DNA of 35,651 nt. It comes from Deltaproteobacteria bacterium (GTDB lineage Bacteria; Myxococcota_A; Polyangia; Nannocystales; Nannocystaceae). Shown here piece by piece: positions 33,135 to 35,651 of this stretch. The DNA is taken from assembly GCA_947492135.1 (NCBI GenBank), contig CANLQR010000014.1, positions 1 through 35,651 on the forward strand, written 5' to 3'. Position 1 is the stretch's first letter. Each line of letters begins with the position of its first letter. A model generated the notes under the pieces. That model made no database searches and was not told where the DNA came from. It worked only from the letters and a program-made list of their open reading frames with translations. Made by a program: the position numbers and the translations under genes.

Positions 33135-33557
33135 ATGCCCGTCACTCTGCCCTTTGGAACCTGGCCCTCGACTCTGACGCCCACGGTGATGGCCGCTGGA
33201 GCGAGGCGAATCTCGGCGCCGGTCTTCGTTCGCGAGCCGGGCGGTGGTCACGCGATGGTGTGGGCCGAGTCTCGCCCGCTCGAGGGTGGTCGCACCACGC
33301 TCGTGCGTCGCTCGGCGTCGGCGGTCGTCACCGAGGAGCTTGCCGCGCCCTGGGACGTTGGGACCTGTGTTCGTGAGTACGGCGGCCGTGCCCACGTGGC
33401 GTGGGACGACGGCCTCGCGTTTGCGCTCGACTCTCGAGGTGGTCGCCTCGCGTGGCTCGAGTGGAACCATCCGCATATGCCTTGGGACGCCGCGGGTGTC
33501 TTCGTCGCCGACGTCGCGTGCTCGCGCTCGACTGAAAAGCTGCCACCATCGCAGGCG
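33135..33557 (+). pseudogene. Remnant of an S9 (prolyl-oligopeptidase-type) peptidase propeller
   Basis: The first ~127 codons resemble two separate pieces of the N-terminal propeller of bacterial S9 acylaminoacyl peptidases. One is the opening LPFGTWPS...TVMAAG, SRPLEGGRTTLVRR and REYGGRAHVAW. The other is a later blade, GRLAWLEWNHPHMPWD..GVFVADV. The ~90 residues that normally separate them, and the whole rest of the propeller plus the catalytic alpha/beta-hydrolase domain, are gone. The frame then runs without a stop into the monooxygenase gene. This looks like a gene reduced by an internal and a 3' deletion. A real in-frame fusion with the next gene cannot be excluded. A TAGCAT hexamer lies eight bases before the ATG. 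Confidence 0.6.
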
Positions 33558-35012
33558 ATGTCCGACCCGCGTGAAGCACAGCCCGACGAGTCCACCAACC
33601 CGATCTCGGCTGCGCTCGGACTCGCTGGGCTCGAGGACGCATTGCGTCGCGATCTGGAGCTGCTCGACTATCCTCGCCGGCCCTGGCTGATGCCGCGCCA
33701 GGGCCCCGAGGGCCAGGTAGTCCACGATGTGATCGTGATCGGTGGTGGCCAGGGTGGTTTGGTCACGGCGTTTGGGTTGCGCCGCGAAAAGGTCGAGCGG
33801 GTGCTGGTGCTCGACGACCGGCCGCTGGATCGCGCCGGACCGTGGCTGAACTTCGCGCGCATGGTCACGCTGCGTACGCCCAAGTACTTGACCGGCCCCG
33901 ACCTCGGGATCCCGAACCTGACGATCCTCGCGTGGTTCGAGGCTCAACACGGCCGCGGCAGCTGGGCGAAGCTGGGGCTGGTGCCCAAAGAAACCTGGGC
34001 CGGCTATCTCGCCTGGTATCGCCGGGTGCTCGAGATCCCCGTGCAGGCCGACACGTTGGTGACGCGCGTCGGGCCCAGCGACGTGCCGGGCTTGCTGGTC
34101 GTCGATGCGCGGCGCGGCGGTGTCGACGAGCGGCACTTCGCGCGTCGGGTCGTGCTCGCCACCGGTATCGATGGCTCTGGCGCGTGGGATGTGCCCGCGA
34201 TGATCACGGACTCGATTCCCCGCGACCGCTGGGCGCATACCCGCGAAGACATCGACTTCGCGGCGCTCGTTGGCAAGCGCATCGGGGTATTGGGCGCCGG
34301 CGCGTCGGCATTCGACAACGCCTCGGTGGCTCTGGAGCACGGCGCCGAGGCGGTTCACCTGTACTTTCGACGCAAGCAACTCGTCGACACCAACGCCTAC
34401 CGCTGGGCGGAAACCGTCGGGTTTCTCCGCCACATGGGCGACCTGCCTGATCCCGACAAGTGGCGGTTCATTCGGCAGATCGTGCGGATGGGCCAGCTGC
34501 CGCCGACCGACACGCTGCGCCGCGCGTCGTCGCATCCGCGATTCCACATGCACCCCGGATCGCCGTGGGAGCGCCTGGAGATGCGTGGCGACACGATCGT
34601 CGTCACGACCCCCACGGGGACCGACGAGCTCGACTTCGTGATCGTGGGCACTGGGTTCATCACCGATCTTTCACGTCGCCCCGAGCTCTGCGCGTTGTGG
34701 CCCGACGTCGCCTTGTGGCGCGATCGCTACGAGCCGCCCGAGGCCGAGCGTCACGAAGATCTGATGCGCCACCCGTACCTCGGATCAGGCTTCGAGTTCA
34801 CCGAAAAGCGCCCTGGAACGGCACCTTGGGTGACCCAGATCCACAACTACACCTTCGGCGGCTTGCTCAGCCTGGGCTTTGGCGGTGCGAGCATCTCGGG
34901 GATGAAATACTCGGTGCAGCGATTGGTCGGTGCGATCACGAGATCACTGTTCATCGAAGACCGCGACGCCCACTACGCTGGGCTGTGCGGCTTCGACGAG
35001 AAGGAGTGGTAA
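33558..35012 (+). CDS. NAD(P)/FAD-dependent flavin monooxygenase-like oxidoreductase
   Basis: From ATG 33558 the product has 484 residues. An FAD-binding Rossmann motif IGGGQGG (61-67) is followed by a LVLDD strand end and, at 246-251, a second NAD(P)-type Rossmann motif GAGASA. ATGIDGSG (201-208) and a late VGTGFITDLS correspond to the conserved ATG motifs of class B flavin monooxygenases and their CzcO/SidA-like relatives. The substrate is unknown. The open frame continues upstream into the S9-peptidase remnant; the internal ATG is chosen because the similarity to monooxygenases starts shortly after it. It converges on the partial gene at the right edge and has no visible link to the T6SS. 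Confidence 0.82.
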   Translation: MSDPREAQPDESTNPISAALGLAGLEDALRRDLELLDYPRRPWLMPRQGPEGQVVHDVIVIGGGQGGLVTAFGLRREKVERVLVLDDRPLDRAGPWLNFARMVTLRTPKYLTGPDLGIPNLTILAWFEAQHGRGSWAKLGLVPKETWAGYLAWYRRVLEIPVQADTLVTRVGPSDVPGLLVVDARRGGVDERHFARRVVLATGIDGSGAWDVPAMITDSIPRDRWAHTREDIDFAALVGKRIGVLGAGASAFDNASVALEHGAEAVHLYFRRKQLVDTNAYRWAETVGFLRHMGDLPDPDKWRFIRQIVRMGQLPPTDTLRRASSHPRFHMHPGSPWERLEMRGDTIVVTTPTGTDELDFVIVGTGFITDLSRRPELCALWPDVALWRDRYEPPEAERHEDLMRHPYLGSGFEFTEKRPGTAPWVTQIHNYTFGGLLSLGFGGASISGMKYSVQRLVGAITRSLFIEDRDAHYAGLCGFDEKEW

Positions 35013-35023
35013 GTCGCCGCGAG

Positions 35024-35071
35024 CAGCCAGCGATCAGCCAGCGATCAGCCAGCGATCAGCCAGCGATCAGC
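35024..35071. repeat. 11-bp tandem repeat, four full copies plus a partial copy
   Basis: The unit CAGCCAGCGAT is repeated exactly four times (35024-35067), followed by CAGC. It lies between the stop of the monooxygenase (35012) and the end of the minus-strand gene, whose last codons and stop fall inside it. Because 11 is not a multiple of three, each copy shifts frame. The first in-frame TGA met by the gene is within the array, so changes in copy number further out would leave that gene intact. The exact repeats suggest recent slippage. Confidence 0.9.
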
Positions 35072-35651
35072 TGGTGAAATTCACGGACACCGTAGCGTCC
35101 AGATCCGAGATTGGTCGCGGCGACCTTGGCCCGAACGTCTTTTCGTCGAAACTCGCGCGAGATCTGCGACAGCGGGCCACGCGAGACTGCGCTCGCCGTG
35201 GTCTCGCCGCTGACCTGGGTCGGATCGCCCAGTGCTGCGCGTAGAGACTGGTCGCGTCGGGCCACGTAGCCCACCGCGCTGGCGGCATCCGTCATGCTTC
35301 CCGAGCCCTCGAGGGCGACGAGTACGCCGTCGGGTGCGAAATCGAAGGACACCTCATCAAAATCGGCCGCGCCGGCGAGCGCGGTGGCGGGCACGTCGGT
35401 GCAGCGCAACGCGACCTTGCGGCCAGCCGCACACAACAGGCCGTGTTCGACCGCCCACGTGTCCACGTTGGTGCGGGTGGTCTTGCCGAGCTCGAACGCG
35501 AGCGCGACGTGGGAAAGCGCCGAGCCCTCGCCGCCAAGTGCGACGAGGGTCTCGTTGCGGACTCGCATCCGATCTTCCGCGGTCATCGGAGGCCCGTCGA
35601 GCGGGCAGGCTCCCATGCCGGGGATGTACCGCAGCAGCGGTCGTCCGAAAT
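35056..35651 (-). CDS. Unknown protein, 5' part beyond the right edge
   Basis: The family is not recognised. The frame is open to the window edge, continuing upstream of the ATG at 35616 as FGRPLLRYIPG, so the true start lies outside; 198 codons are visible. The visible part contains TAEDRMRVRNETLVALGGEGSAL and a beta-rich region (VALRCTDVPA, DFDEVSFDFAPDGVLVALEGSGSMT), then a charged C-terminal tail. No catalytic motif, signal or membrane segment is seen in this part. The last codons and stop are formed by the 11-bp tandem repeat. Confidence 0.6.
   Translation of the reverse strand, partial: FGRPLLRYIPGMGACPLDGPPMTAEDRMRVRNETLVALGGEGSALSHVALAFELGKTTRTNVDTWAVEHGLLCAAGRKVALRCTDVPATALAGAADFDEVSFDFAPDGVLVALEGSGSMTDAASAVGYVARRDQSLRAALGDPTQVSGETTASAVSRGPLSQISREFRRKDVRAKVAATNLGSGRYGVREFHQLIAG

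Overview
The window is high-GC DNA carrying most of a type VI secretion (T6SS) gene cluster with an unusually large threonine-phosphorylation layer: two Ser/Thr kinases and four FHA-domain proteins. The density of bacterial Ser/Thr kinases, FHA proteins, lipoproteins and an AgmX-like domain points to a Myxococcota (myxobacterial) chromosome, possibly a Nannocystis-type lineage. That placement is an inference from gene style, not from a marker gene. No rRNA, tRNA, CRISPR array or intact insertion sequence was seen, and no gene-free stretch exceeds 300 bases.

Layout. Positions 1-7282 (minus strand) hold FHA-CpaF-like, tssJ, tssK, tssL and tssM (tssM runs off the left edge), which are the membrane complex plus the TssK adaptor. 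Positions 7457-13889 (plus) hold hcp, tssE, tssF, tssG and clpV, which are the tube, baseplate and sheath-recycling ATPase. Positions 13897-18883 (minus) are a non-T6SS-looking block: a membrane histidine kinase, a ThDP-dependent enzyme and two short citrate-synthase-like proteins, tightly coupled. Positions 19038-21338 (plus) hold a T6SS Fha protein and a lipoprotein. A 163-bp imperfect palindrome separates these from the convergent pair lipoprotein plus Ser/Thr kinase (21509-23251, minus). Positions 23421-26711 (plus) encode FHA-TM-WD40. Positions 26708-33042 (minus) encode a putative lipoprotein, a TssB/TssC-like fusion, a Ser/Thr kinase with a periplasmic AgmX-like tail, and FHA-TM-LysM-MepA. 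The right end holds a decayed S9-peptidase remnant, a flavin monooxygenase, an 11-bp tandem repeat and a partial unknown gene.

How it fits together. TssJ-L-M would form the envelope channel, TssK-E-F-G the baseplate, Hcp the tube, and ClpV would recycle the sheath. The only sheath-like gene visible is the single-chain TssB/TssC-like protein; tssA, separate tssB and tssC, vgrG and PAAR are not in the window. The kinases and FHA proteins probably form a phospho-threonine switch like PpkA/Fha. Here three of its components cross the inner membrane once and carry extracytoplasmic domains (WD40 propellers, LysM plus a murein endopeptidase, an AgmX-like domain).

Regulation. Many genes have a TA[C/G]nnT box, often extended to TGnTAnnnT, only 7-14 bases before the start codon and no Shine-Dalgarno. 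Several translationally coupled internal genes (tssG, clpV, the second citrate-synthase-like gene) do have a Shine-Dalgarno. This suggests near-leaderless transcription of several units. Domain calls rest on reading motifs by eye; no database search was possible.
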